Positions 17,665 through 26,600 of a stretch of DNA of 34,974 bases are shown piece after piece (position 1 is the stretch's first letter; the number at the start of each line of letters is the position of its first letter). The notes below the pieces were generated by a model. That model ran no database searches. It was given only the letters and a program-made list of their open reading frames with translations, and was not told where the DNA came from. Made by a program: the position numbers and the translations under genes. The DNA is from Deltaproteobacteria bacterium (GTDB lineage: Bacteria; Myxococcota_A; UBA796; JAFGLY01): NCBI GenBank assembly GCA_016927815.1, contig JAFGLY010000052.1:1-34974 (forward strand). The letters run 5' to 3'.

Positions 17665-19261
17665 CAGAGCCCGTCCGCCTCAGGATGGCGCCTGCGGCGA
17701 GGCGGCCCGTCAGGATGGCCACGGGGACCCCGGAGGGGCTGTAGCTCCACTGGCCTGCCTTGAGGACGCGGGGGATTCCGGTGCGGACGGCAGACACGAC
17801 CGCGGTCAGGCTCGAGGCGACGGGCGGTTTGTCCTCGAGGCTCCAACCGGTGATGGCCCCGGCAGCGGTATTGAAGCGCTTCAGAAGGCTCTGGGGCGTC
17901 GCGGGCACCATGAAGAGGAGCTTCGACAGGAGCCCGGGGTAGGGGGAGCCGTGCAAGGTCTCCAGCATGGCCTGGGCGGCGACGTCGCGCAGTTCGCCTT
18001 CGATTCCCCGGCGCGCGGCCAGCTCCCAGAACTCGCCGTCGCAGAGGATGCTCACGACAAGGCCCGTCTTTCCCGCTGGGGCCAGGGAGGGATCCTTCAG
18101 GACCGGAATCGAAATCTCGTAGGAGGAACGCGCGCACAGGTCCTCGATCCATCCGATGAGGTCGCCGATGGGCACTTCGTCGAAGCCCGCCTTGATGCGT
18201 TCGAGCCTCCCGCGGTGGATGTCGCCCAGGCCCTCCGTCTGGGGGGTGTGGATGAAGTGGCCATGGGAGATGCGCCTGAAGGACTCAGGGGGTTCATCGA
18301 CGGCGAGGAAGAGGCTCAAGACCGACTCTCCCGCACGTGCGGAGGCAAAGGCCTGCTGCTCGCTCTGGATCCGCCGGAGGACGCCTGTGGGCAGACCGCT
18401 CCGGTCCAAGCGTGCGTACAGGGAGCGCAGGTCCGCGGCCCAGATGAGGTCGCCATAGGGATGGGTGTTGTTGCTCGAATCGACCAAGGTCCGCAAGGCT
18501 GGATGGACTTCCACGACCTCTCGACCGGTCTGGATGGTGCCGCCCGCCTTCCGGATGAAGTCCGCCAGGGCGGCCGGCAGGCGGCCGGTGCCGCCGACCG
18601 GGTAGAAGTAGTCCTGGAAGTTCTCGAAGTAGCCAAGGGCGAAGTGCCAGGGCGTGCCCTTGAAGAAATGCTGGCACACCATGTCCTTGAAGGACGGATC
18701 GGCCGAGAGGGAGTCCAGGATGCTCTCGATGGAGCGCCGGTCCCTGCCCGTCCGGAGGGCCACGCCCAGGAAGGAGGGAAGCCAGGGGAGGAAGCGGCCG
18801 AGGAGGTAGCCTGGATCGGTCGTAGGATTCCTGAACACCGGATTGGGGAGGCGCCTGAGGACGCGGGCCATGCGGCAGGCTGTGTGAACCAAGGGTTCCA
18901 GGTCGGCAGCTGCAGTGGCTTGTCCGGGGAAGAGCCGCCCCAGGGAGGAGAGCCACTCGCCGGTGGCACCCTCGTGGTCGAAGTGGACGACCTCGTCGCG
19001 GATTCCGGTGGAAACGAGACTCTTCACCAGGGGAAGCTCGATGCCCAGGTCCTCGAGCATGGGGCGGAGGATGCCGGCGTCCCCGAGGGCCCGGGGGCCG
19101 GCATCGAAGCTGAACCCTCCGCGCTGGAAGGACTGCACGAGGCCGCCGCACTGTTCGCTCCTCTCGAGCAGGAGGGGTTCGCGGCCGGCGCGGGCCAGGT
19201 AGGCCCCGGCGACGAGGCCAGAGAGCCCCGCCCCGACGATGATCGGCCGTCCTTCCCTCAT
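17645..19261 (-). CDS. FAD-dependent oxidoreductase, phytoene desaturase/retinol saturase-like
   Basis: This is a 538-residue protein. The N-terminal Rossmann motif is VGAGLSGLVAGAYLARAG (GxGxxG at residues 10-15), with the FAD-binding Glu in LLLERSEQCGG. Further CrtI-superfamily blocks are SFDAGPRALG, the HFFKGTPWHFALGYFENFQDYFYPVGGTGRLPAAL stretch (substrate-entry and FAD contact area), and a C-terminal GWSLEDKPPVAS. This superfamily desaturates or saturates isoprenoids and related polyenes. The start ATG overlaps the SDR stop by four bases (ATGA), indicating translational coupling. The 3' end overlaps the convergent tail-anchored gene by 20 bp. The real substrate cannot be read from the sequence; no carotenoid synthesis genes are present here. 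Confidence 0.9.
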   Translation of the reverse strand: MREGRPIIVGAGLSGLVAGAYLARAGREPLLLERSEQCGGLVQSFQRGGFSFDAGPRALGDAGILRPMLEDLGIELPLVKSLVSTGIRDEVVHFDHEGATGEWLSSLGRLFPGQATAAADLEPLVHTACRMARVLRRLPNPVFRNPTTDPGYLLGRFLPWLPSFLGVALRTGRDRRSIESILDSLSADPSFKDMVCQHFFKGTPWHFALGYFENFQDYFYPVGGTGRLPAALADFIRKAGGTIQTGREVVEVHPALRTLVDSSNNTHPYGDLIWAADLRSLYARLDRSGLPTGVLRRIQSEQQAFASARAGESVLSLFLAVDEPPESFRRISHGHFIHTPQTEGLGDIHRGRLERIKAGFDEVPIGDLIGWIEDLCARSSYEISIPVLKDPSLAPAGKTGLVVSILCDGEFWELAARRGIEGELRDVAAQAMLETLHGSPYPGLLSKLLFMVPATPQSLLKRFNTAAGAITGWSLEDKPPVASSLTAVVSAVRTGIPRVLKAGQWSYSPSGVPVAILTGRLAAGAILRRTGSVRRTGS

Positions 19262-20202
19262 GCCAGGTCGCAGAGCTCCAGGCTCTTGAGCCACACCGGT
19301 TCGATCAGGGTCGGGTCGAGGGCGTGGGGGGCGGGCTTCTCCGGCGTGGTGAGGTTGAAGAACTGCCCGGTGACGCCATCCAGTTCTTCTGCCGCAGCGA
19401 GGTGGAGGAGGGCCTGGGCCGAGATGGAGGGATCCCGTGCGGAGGAGAGGATGAAGGTCTTCTTCATCCACCGGTAGAGTCGCCCGTTGTTCTCCCCGAG
19501 GTGGGATTTCACGTTGCCCGGGTGCATCGCATTGATGGTCACCCGAGAGCCACCCAGGAGTTCCACGAAGCGGGCCATGGTGAGGAGCTGGGCCGTCTTG
19601 GCCGCCCCGTAGGACGCGAGGCCCGTGTAGACGTGCCGCTTCCAGCCGAGGTCGTCGAGGTGGACGCCGCCCAGGGCGAAGCGGTGGCCCTCGGAGTTCA
19701 CGTAGACAATCCGGGCGCGGTCCTCCTTCTTGAGCCTGTCCAGGAGGATCCGGTTCAAGTAGAAGGAGGCCAGGTGGATCACCTGGAAGACGGCCTCGAT
19801 GCCGTCGGGGGTGAAGGTACGTCGGGTGTGGTAGACCCCGGCATTGTGGATGAGGATGTCGATGGGTTCCTTCAGGGCGAGCAAGGCCTCGGCGCATTCC
19901 CGGGTCCGGGCGAGGGAGGAGAAGTCGGTGAGGAGGGTCCTGACCTCCGTGCCGTGGCGGTCTCGGAGCTCTTCTTCCAAGGCCCTGGACTTGTCGGCGT
20001 TCCGGTTGCAGCAGACAAGGGAGGCCCCCCGCGAGGCGAAGAGCCGTGCGGTCTCCAGGCCGATGCCCGAGGTGGCCCCGGTGATGACCGTCGTCTTGCC
20101 CGCCAGGTCGGCTTCGCAGGAGGCGGGGGAGCGCTTCTCGTTGCGGAGGAAATCGGCCATGTCCCGCACACTGTACTTGGGGACGTACCTGAGGAAGCCC
20201 AT
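19258..20202 (-). CDS. Short-chain dehydrogenase/reductase, retinol dehydrogenase-like
   Basis: This is a 314-residue classical SDR with an N-terminal extension of about 35 residues. It has the NAD(P)-binding TGATSGIG (41-48), HNAG (119-122; the usual first Asn is His), catalytic Ser170 in VYVNSEGH, and Tyr198/Lys202 in SYGAAK. The C-terminal half continues with NAMHPGNVKSHLG, as in RDH11-14-like enzymes that reduce retinal-like or lipid aldehydes. The family substrate range is wide. It starts one base inside the stop of the upstream NTF2-like gene (TGATG) and overlaps the downstream flavoprotein gene by four bases, so the three are one operon acting on a common pathway. Confidence 0.93.
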   Translation of the reverse strand: MGFLRYVPKYSVRDMADFLRNEKRSPASCEADLAGKTTVITGATSGIGLETARLFASRGASLVCCNRNADKSRALEEELRDRHGTEVRTLLTDFSSLARTRECAEALLALKEPIDILIHNAGVYHTRRTFTPDGIEAVFQVIHLASFYLNRILLDRLKKEDRARIVYVNSEGHRFALGGVHLDDLGWKRHVYTGLASYGAAKTAQLLTMARFVELLGGSRVTINAMHPGNVKSHLGENNGRLYRWMKKTFILSSARDPSISAQALLHLAAAEELDGVTGQFFNLTTPEKPAPHALDPTLIEPVWLKSLELCDLA

Positions 20203-20651
20203 CAGCCGAAGGCCCTCCGCATGAAGAAGCGATACACCCTGGCCAGGAAGGGGATGTTGTCCCAGATGTCGCCCCACAGGTCGAAGTAGTCGCGCTGCTC
20301 CGCCACCTTGCCGTCCCGGAGGACGAGCCTGCTCGTCCCGTAGACCGAGGATTCCGGGAACTTCCAGTAGGAGATGACCATCTCCCACTCGAGGAAGGCG
20401 ACGTCCCCCTCCATGACGGCGTTGTGGATGAGGAACCTGAGCTTGCGAGAGCGTTTCGCCAGCCGCCTGGTCATCGCGGCGAAGCGCTCCTGGCCGCGGA
20501 TCTCCTGGACGGCGTCCCGGAACCGGATGTCCTCGGCGTAGTACGGCAGCATGGAACTCCAGTCGATGCCGCCGCTCGGGGCGTAGATGTCGCGCCAGAG
20601 TGACTTCAGGTGCTCGATGTCCCTGATCCTGAATTCGTCCATGGCGGCCAT
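20202..20651 (-). CDS. SnoaL/NTF2-like domain protein
   Basis: This is a 149-residue protein with the alpha+beta cone pattern of the SnoaL/NTF2 superfamily. An N-terminal helix (LKSLWRDIYAPSGGIDW) comes first, then YYAEDIRFRDAVQEIRGQERFAAM, then beta strands with EWEMVISYW, and RLVLRDGKVAEQRDYFDLWG at the end. The family includes ketosteroid isomerases, polyketide cyclases and scaffold-only members; no clear catalytic Asp pair is assigned. Start ATG 20651 is chosen; ATG 20642 (MDEFRIRD) is an alternative, and neither has a strong ribosome site. It is the first gene of the operon that continues with the SDR and the flavoprotein. Confidence 0.82.
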   Translation of the reverse strand: MAAMDEFRIRDIEHLKSLWRDIYAPSGGIDWSSMLPYYAEDIRFRDAVQEIRGQERFAAMTRRLAKRSRKLRFLIHNAVMEGDVAFLEWEMVISYWKFPESSVYGTSRLVLRDGKVAEQRDYFDLWGDIWDNIPFLARVYRFFMRRAFG

Positions 20652-20937
20652 GGTACATCGGGAGGAACGGTCCAGCAATCTCCCGGCTGTCCTGCCCCCG
20701 CACGCGGGGAGAGGGTGGGGAGAGACCCCAGCGCGCGCGTCGCACCCTGGCCCCCCCCCATGCTCCACCCGGCGCTCGATCCTGGCCCGTGGACCGGCGG
20801 CTCTGTCCTGAAAAAGAAAGCGTTCTTAGGTCATTTATACGACAGCCTTCGGCGATGTCTTGTACCGGGTGAGGGCCTCCTGTACCGTCGAGGCGTGGGT
20901 CTCACCCACCCCCGATCTCTCAACCACGGAGACGCTC
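20652..20937. promoter_or_regulatory. Divergent intergenic region with AT-rich patch and a GC hairpin
   Basis: This is a 286-bp gene-free gap between the NTF2-like operon (minus) and the MopE lipoprotein (plus). CCCCGC at 20696-20701 and GCGGGG at 20704-20709 form a perfect 6-bp inverted repeat. Around 20810-20845 the sequence is unusually AT-rich for this genome (AAAAAGAAAG, TTCTTAGG, ATTTATAC). That patch could hold the promoters for both directions; TATAAA appears on the minus strand there. TTGTAC near 20862 with TACCGT 17 bases later is another weak plus-strand candidate. No start sites can be fixed from sequence alone. Confidence 0.35.
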
Positions 20938-22245
20938 ATGGACAGAACCCCTCTACTCGCGGTCCTGGCAGGCCTCTCGCTGTTCTTCACGGCGTGCGAC
21001 GCGACCGATGAAACCGGCGACTCCGAGGCCAACGGCGAGACCGACGACATCCCCTGCCACGACCAGGATGGGGACGGGTACGGGAGTCCAGGAGACTACC
21101 GATGCAGGTCGGGAAGCGAGGAAGACTGCGACGACGGCAATGCCGCCGTCTTCCCGGGAGCGGTCGAGATCTGCGACGACCTCGACAACGACTGTGACGG
21201 CCTGGTGGACGAGGAGGGCACGATCAACGCCTCGACGTACTACCGGGACGCGGACGAGGACGGGTATGGGGACCCCACGTCCACCACGACCGCCTGTGAC
21301 ATGCCGAGCGGCTACGTGGCCAACGGGGCCGACTGCGACGACCAGAAGGCGGACGTCCACCCAGGCGTCGACGAGTACTGCAACGGGTACGACGACGATT
21401 GCGACGGCGAGACCGACGAGGACGACGCCGTGGATACCACGAGCTGGTACGCCGATTCGGACGGCGACCTGTACGGGAATGCCAGCGTGTCGGTGATCGC
21501 CTGCAATCCTCCGGACGGCTACGTCGCCGACGCCACCGACTGCGACGACGCCCAGCCGGCCTCCCATCCGGGTGAGGTGGAGGACTGCTGCGATGGCATC
21601 GACAACGACTGCAACGGCCTCATCGATCCGGACGACTCGGCCTGCAGGCGTGCGTTGCCCACGGTGACGGAGCCGATGGGTGCCACGTGGTGCGGGGGAA
21701 GGCTCTGGGTCAGCAGCCGGGACCAGATGGCCGTCCTCTCCTTCGACGCATCGTTGAAGCCCGGTACGACGTTCTACACGCCAGAAAGCGAGTACATTCA
21801 CGGCATCACCTGCATGTGGGACGGACTCTGGCTCGTGACGTACCCCAGCGGGAGCATCTACCACTTCGACACGAGCGGCACTTGCGTGGGGATCATCGGG
21901 AACCTGGGTGAGTACCGCCAGGGCATGGCCAGCGACGAGACCGGGCTCTTCGTGGTGAACGGGAGCACCGACGCGTCCTCCTACGGGATTCACAAGATCA
22001 CCACCACCGGCACGGAGCAGGAGTACCTCGAGGTCGAAGCGTTGTACTCGGACCTGGAGTGGGTTTCGGGCGAACTTTGGGCGGTGGCCCCCGACGAGGT
22101 GCACGTCTTCAACTTCCGGTCGGGCACGACGCCCGTGGGTTCGTTCGACCTCCCGCTGGCCTCCCCGGTCGCTTGCGCCTACGACGGTGAGTTCGTGTGG
22201 TGGATCGGGGAGGGCACGGCCATCCTCGGGTGCCCGGACTGGTGA
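20938..22245 (+). CDS. MopE-like metal-binding-repeat lipoprotein with propeller-like C-terminus
   Basis: This is a 435-residue protein from the ATG at 20938, with GGAG six bases upstream. The lipobox is FFTAC (Cys20). Residues about 40-240 hold repeats of the putative metal-binding motif: DCDD...FPGAVEICDDLDNDCDGLVDEEG, ADCDD...DDDCDGETDE, TDCDD...NDCNGLIDPDD, separated by YYRDADEDGYGDP-type segments. The C-terminal about 190 residues differ from the beta-helix of the protein at the left edge. They show WCGGRLWVSSRDQ, GITCMWDGLWLVTYPSG, LEWVSGELWAVAP and CAYDGEFVWWIGEG, a series of about five similar W-rich blades that suggests a beta-propeller. It is probably surface-exposed; the ligand is unknown. 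Confidence 0.88.
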   Translation: MDRTPLLAVLAGLSLFFTACDATDETGDSEANGETDDIPCHDQDGDGYGSPGDYRCRSGSEEDCDDGNAAVFPGAVEICDDLDNDCDGLVDEEGTINASTYYRDADEDGYGDPTSTTTACDMPSGYVANGADCDDQKADVHPGVDEYCNGYDDDCDGETDEDDAVDTTSWYADSDGDLYGNASVSVIACNPPDGYVADATDCDDAQPASHPGEVEDCCDGIDNDCNGLIDPDDSACRRALPTVTEPMGATWCGGRLWVSSRDQMAVLSFDASLKPGTTFYTPESEYIHGITCMWDGLWLVTYPSGSIYHFDTSGTCVGIIGNLGEYRQGMASDETGLFVVNGSTDASSYGIHKITTTGTEQEYLEVEALYSDLEWVSGELWAVAPDEVHVFNFRSGTTPVGSFDLPLASPVACAYDGEFVWWIGEGTAILGCPDW

Positions 22246-22357
22246 GCCCTGCCCCAGTGGTCGAACGCTGGCGCGGCGCACGTTCGAGAGCGAGCCCGTT
22301 GCATGAGGCGCGTTTCACGTCCGCCGGCTGGAGCCGCAAGGACGTTACGTAGCAGGA

Positions 22358-22370
22358 CCGATGACATCGG
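22358..22370. promoter_or_regulatory. Perfect 13-bp palindrome overlapping the ribosome site of the GT87 gene
   Basis: CCGATG and CATCGG flank a single central A, and the second arm runs directly into the GGAGG ribosome site (starting at 22369) of the gene at 22377. This could be a small operator that controls access to the start, or a chance palindrome. No second copy was seen in the window. Confidence 0.25.
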
Positions 22371-22376
22371 AGGTCC

Positions 22377-23627
22377 GTGACGGGTCCGCTCCCATCCCCC
22401 GTGCCTCGCGATCGCCTGCGAGGCCTCAAGCATGCACTCGCCTGGACGCTGACCCTCCTGGCGGTCGCCTGGGCCGCCTGGGCGATCCTGGGTCTGGTGG
22501 GCGACCTGGCCTCCCGCCCACCCGGGTATCGGGATTTCCTGCCCCTCTGGCTGGGTGGACGCGCGTTGTTGGACGGCCGGGATCCGACGGACCCGGCGGT
22601 GCTGGCCGCCCTGTTCGACGCCACCCGCCCGAGCAGGCCGCCGGGCGCGTTCCTGACCTACTACCCGCAGAGCGCGGCAATGCTCTGCATCCCCTTGAGC
22701 CTGCTCGATTTCCGGGTGTTGGGGCGGGGGCTCCAGGCGGCGCTCGGGATCGCGCTGCTCGCCGGGCCTGCCCTGGCGGCCGCGTCCACGAACCGGGGCA
22801 TGCGCCTCGTGGCCGCGATGGCCGTGGCAGCCGGCATCGCGGCCTCGCTCCCGATCGCATGGGTCGTGGTCAACATGGGGCAGTGCAACGCGATCATGGT
22901 GCTGCTGACCGGGTTGGGCATCTGGGCGCTGGCCCGCGATCGGCCCGTCGTGGGGGGCCTCGCCATCGGGCTCGGCATCGCGCTCAAGCTGTTCCCGGTC
23001 GTGCTCCTGGTCCCGGCGATCCTGGGGCGACGCTGGAGGCTGGTCGCCATCGCCCTGACCCTGCCGATCCTGGTGTTCCTGTCGTCGCTCCCGCTCTACG
23101 CCGGCCCGTGGGCGGGCTCGCCGATGGGCTCCGATGCGCTCTCGTGGCTGGTTCAACCCCTGCGCCCCCAGTGGAGCCCGGACGTCTCCCCCCTGGTCCG
23201 CGCCCTGTGGCATGCCCGCCTGTGGGTGCCGGGTGGGCTGGCGGTCGGGCTCACCGCGTGGGGGACGCTGAGGCGCGAACCCAAGGCGCTCGCGCCCCTG
23301 GCGGCGCTCTGGCTGGCCTGGATCAGCGCCACCATCATTGCGAGCCAGGCCCCCCACTACGCGATCCTGCTCCTGCCGGCGGTGGGCTGGATCGTGGGGT
23401 GGTCGCCGTCGGCGAGGCGCCCCTGGCTGGCGGGCGCCGCACTGCTCCTGCTGGCCGTGGCGGCCTGGCAGGGGGGCATCTTCGTCGGGCACCGTGCTCG
23501 GACCCTGCAGTGGCTGCCGGTCAGCTTCGCCGTGGTGCTCGGGTGTGCGGCGGGGGTGGTGGACCGACTGCTGCCCGCGAGGCGCGGCTCGAACGGAACG
23601 ACACGACGAGGGACATCCGGGGCCTGA
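22377..23627 (+). CDS. GT87-family (DUF2029) mannosyltransferase-like membrane protein
   Basis: This is a 416-residue polytopic protein from the GTG at 22377, with GGAGG before it. The early luminal loop contains YRDFLPLWLGGRALLDGRDPTDP, in which the Asp residues are in the position of the GT-C catalytic acid. The core NMGQCNAIMVLLTGLGIWALARDRP...GLAIGLGIALKLFPVVLL is the hallmark of the GT87/DUF2029 family (PimE and relatives), which use polyprenyl-phosphate-mannose on the outer side of the membrane. Ten or eleven hydrophobic helices follow in the usual order. It stands alone, 131 bp after the MopE gene and convergent with the Clp-like gene (24 bp gap). The acceptor is unknown. Confidence 0.85.
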   Translation: MTGPLPSPVPRDRLRGLKHALAWTLTLLAVAWAAWAILGLVGDLASRPPGYRDFLPLWLGGRALLDGRDPTDPAVLAALFDATRPSRPPGAFLTYYPQSAAMLCIPLSLLDFRVLGRGLQAALGIALLAGPALAAASTNRGMRLVAAMAVAAGIAASLPIAWVVVNMGQCNAIMVLLTGLGIWALARDRPVVGGLAIGLGIALKLFPVVLLVPAILGRRWRLVAIALTLPILVFLSSLPLYAGPWAGSPMGSDALSWLVQPLRPQWSPDVSPLVRALWHARLWVPGGLAVGLTAWGTLRREPKALAPLAALWLAWISATIIASQAPHYAILLLPAVGWIVGWSPSARRPWLAGAALLLLAVAAWQGGIFVGHRARTLQWLPVSFAVVLGCAAGVVDRLLPARRGSNGTTRRGTSGA

Positions 23628-23651
23628 CGGTGGTGGATGGCGGAAGGAGGA

Positions 23652-26600
23652 TCAGCCGGTCCCGGGCACGAGGTCGAAGTCCCCAGATAGCACCCGGTCG
23701 AGGCGACCCGTGCGCCAGCCGCGCACGAGGTCGCGCACGAGGGGGGCCGGCTCCTCCCGGTAGCGCCGGACGATGACGGGCTCGCCACGCCTCGCTTCGG
23801 CCAGCGCGGCGTCCGCCTGGGCGAGTACCCGTGCCCGGTCTCCGTCCGGCCCGGCCGGCCGGGGCGCGACGGTCACCCGCACGGACGTCTTCCGGACCGT
23901 CCGCCCCTCCCCGCACTCGTGCACGTGCAGGCCGTGCTCGCTGGCGAGCAGGCGCCGCGCCCCGAACCCCGAGACCGCCGCGACCCACCGCGTCGGGTCG
24001 TCGCATAGCACGGTCAGGTTCATCCGGCGCGCGGCGGCCCAGCCCGTGTACATGCCGACCAAGGCCCCGGCGAACTCGGCGAGGGACTGGCCGTCGCGGT
24101 CGACCGCGATGAAGGCGTCGGCGGGGCTCCGGGTGGCCAGGTCGTCCACCGCCGCCTCGAGCAGCAGGATCTGCACCGCCAGCCGGGCAACCAGGTCCTG
24201 GTGCGCCCGGCCCTGCGAGCGTCCGCGGCGCAAACGCTCGAGCAGGCCGCTCGCCGTGCTCAGGCCCACCTGCACGCGGTCGCGGTACTCGAACTCGGCG
24301 AGCTGGGCATAGCGCCCGGGATCGTCCCAGAATCCCGGCTGCTGGGTGGCTGCGAGGCCCGCGTCCCGGGCCCGTCGCCAGTCCTCGTCCTCGACGACGC
24401 CCTGCAGCAGGGCGACGTGGTCGGCCAGTACCGCCGCCGCCTCGGCTCCGGCTCGCGGGCGCCAGGCCACGGCCCGGGGATCGCTCCCGTGCCGATCGAG
24501 CTCGGAGGCCTCGTCGGCGTCGGCCTGAACGCCCTTGGCGTCGGGGTCGACGAAGTCCACCCTGAGCGCTTCGCCGTCGGCCCGCACGAACAGGAACTGC
24601 TCGCCCGAGGGCACCCGGTGCTCCACCAGGGTGCGGGCCAGCGGGGCCAGGAGGAGGCTCTCGATGGCGCGCTTGAGCGGCCGGGCGCCCAGGTGGGGGG
24701 TGAAGCCCTTCTCCAGCAGGAGGTCGAGGGCGGCCGCGTCCCACTCCACCGCCCACCCCCGGTGCCTGAGGCCGCGACGTTCGAACGCGTCGTGGAGCTC
24801 CTTGTCGAGGATGCGTCGCATGGTGGCCCGGGGCAGCGGACGGAAGACCACCACCCGGTCCAGCCGGTTGAGGAACTCGGGGCGGAAGGCGTCCTCGATG
24901 GCCTTGTGCGTCGCACGCGGGCCGAAGGCCGGGGTCGAGGCACCGAACCCGACCCCGTGATCCACCTGCACCTTCGAGCCGAGGTTGGTGGTGAGCACCA
25001 CGATGGCGTTCCGGAAGTCGGCCACCCGGCCCTGGGCGTCGGTGAGCCTCCCGTCGTCGAACACCTGGAGGAAGAGGTCCCACACGCGGGGGTGGGCCTT
25101 CTCGAACTCGTCGAGCAGGACCACGCTGAACGGCTGACGGCGGATCCACTGCACCAGCGCGCCGTCGGGGACGTCGTTGCTGCTGCCGATGATGGCATGG
25201 AGCCCATCGGGCGTCTGCTGCTCGCTCATGTCGAGGCGGACGAGCCGCTCCTCAGACCCGAACAGCAGCTCGGCCAGCGCCTTGGCGAGCTGGGTCTTGC
25301 CGGTGCCCGTGGGACCGGCGAACAGGAAGACGCCCAGCGGCCGGTGGGGGTCGGTCACGCCGGCCTTGACCATGGCGACGCGGTCGACGATGCAGCCCAC
25401 CGCCTCGTCCTGTCCCATCACGCGTGCGTCCAGGAACGCCCTCACCGCCGCGAGATCCAGCCGCTCGCTCTCGTCGAGGATCGACGGCGGCAGGCCCGTG
25501 AGGCTGGACAGACTGGCGAGCAGGTCGGGGCGACCCAGCCGACGGGGCGCGCCCTCCACGGTCTCGACCCGTGTCCCCGCCGCCTGGAGCAGGGAGAGGA
25601 CGTTGCCGGGCGGCAGGTCGCGCGTGAGGAACTGCGAGGCGAGCTGCCACGCCTCCTGGGCGACCGTCGCGTCGACGACGCTGCCTGCCTCGCCCCAGGC
25701 CACGGCCAGCGCCAGGGTGTCCGCCCGATCGAGGGGTTGCACCCGCAGGACCTCGACGGCGGTGCGTAGGCCGGGTTTCTCGAGCGCCAGGCGCGACCAC
25801 GCGCCCGCCTCGCACTCGCCGAGCACCACGAGGGCGCCGCTACGGACCCGGGGCAGCAGGAAGTCGAGCACGCCGTGACGGCTGTGCTCGTGCAGGCCGG
25901 CCCAGGACAGGACGTGGACGTCGCCGACGACCCACAGCACGCGGCGATTCGACAGCGCCTGTTCCAGGGTCCTCAAGCGCTCCTCGAAGCTCCCGACGTA
26001 GATGCGTCCGGCCATCAACTCGGCCGCACCGGCCTCGAAGACGACCCAACCGCTAGCCGCGAGGCGACGACACGCCTCGCGCACGAGCGACGTCTTGCCG
26101 ACGCCGGGCTCGCCGACCACCACGACCGAACGGCGCGGCGTGGACAGGACCGCGTCGAGGACGGCCTGTGCCGCACGCTCGAGCGCGGGGTGCCGGATGA
26201 CCTCGGGGTACGGACTGCTCTGCTGCCAGACCTGGCCCACCTCCTTGAGCGTGGCCAGGTCGATCGAGCGCCGGAGGGCCGCCTGCAGGACGGGGCGGAG
26301 GAGGGCGGCCTCTCGGCTGTCGAGCACGGCCGCGACCTTCTCCGCGATGCACAAGGCGGCGTAGGGACACGCCTCCAGCGCCTCAGCGTCGGGCACGGGC
26401 TCGCCGGCGTCGAGACGCAGTCGTACGAAGTCCCCGAAGATCGCGTGCCACGGCTCCTCGGCCCAGTGCCCGTCCAGGCGGGCGAGCAGCTCCGGCAAGA
26501 GCGGCGCGGGCGCCGGGGTCCAGGCGTGCAGCACACGCAGACGAAAGTACCGGTTCCACGGATGGAAGCGGTTGATCGCGTCGAGCAGGCGCTCGCGCAC

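Noticed and set aside
23655-24428. Functional prfB
   Set aside because: It is fused in frame to the AAA+ part and lacks GGQ and SPF, so it cannot be the housekeeping release factor.
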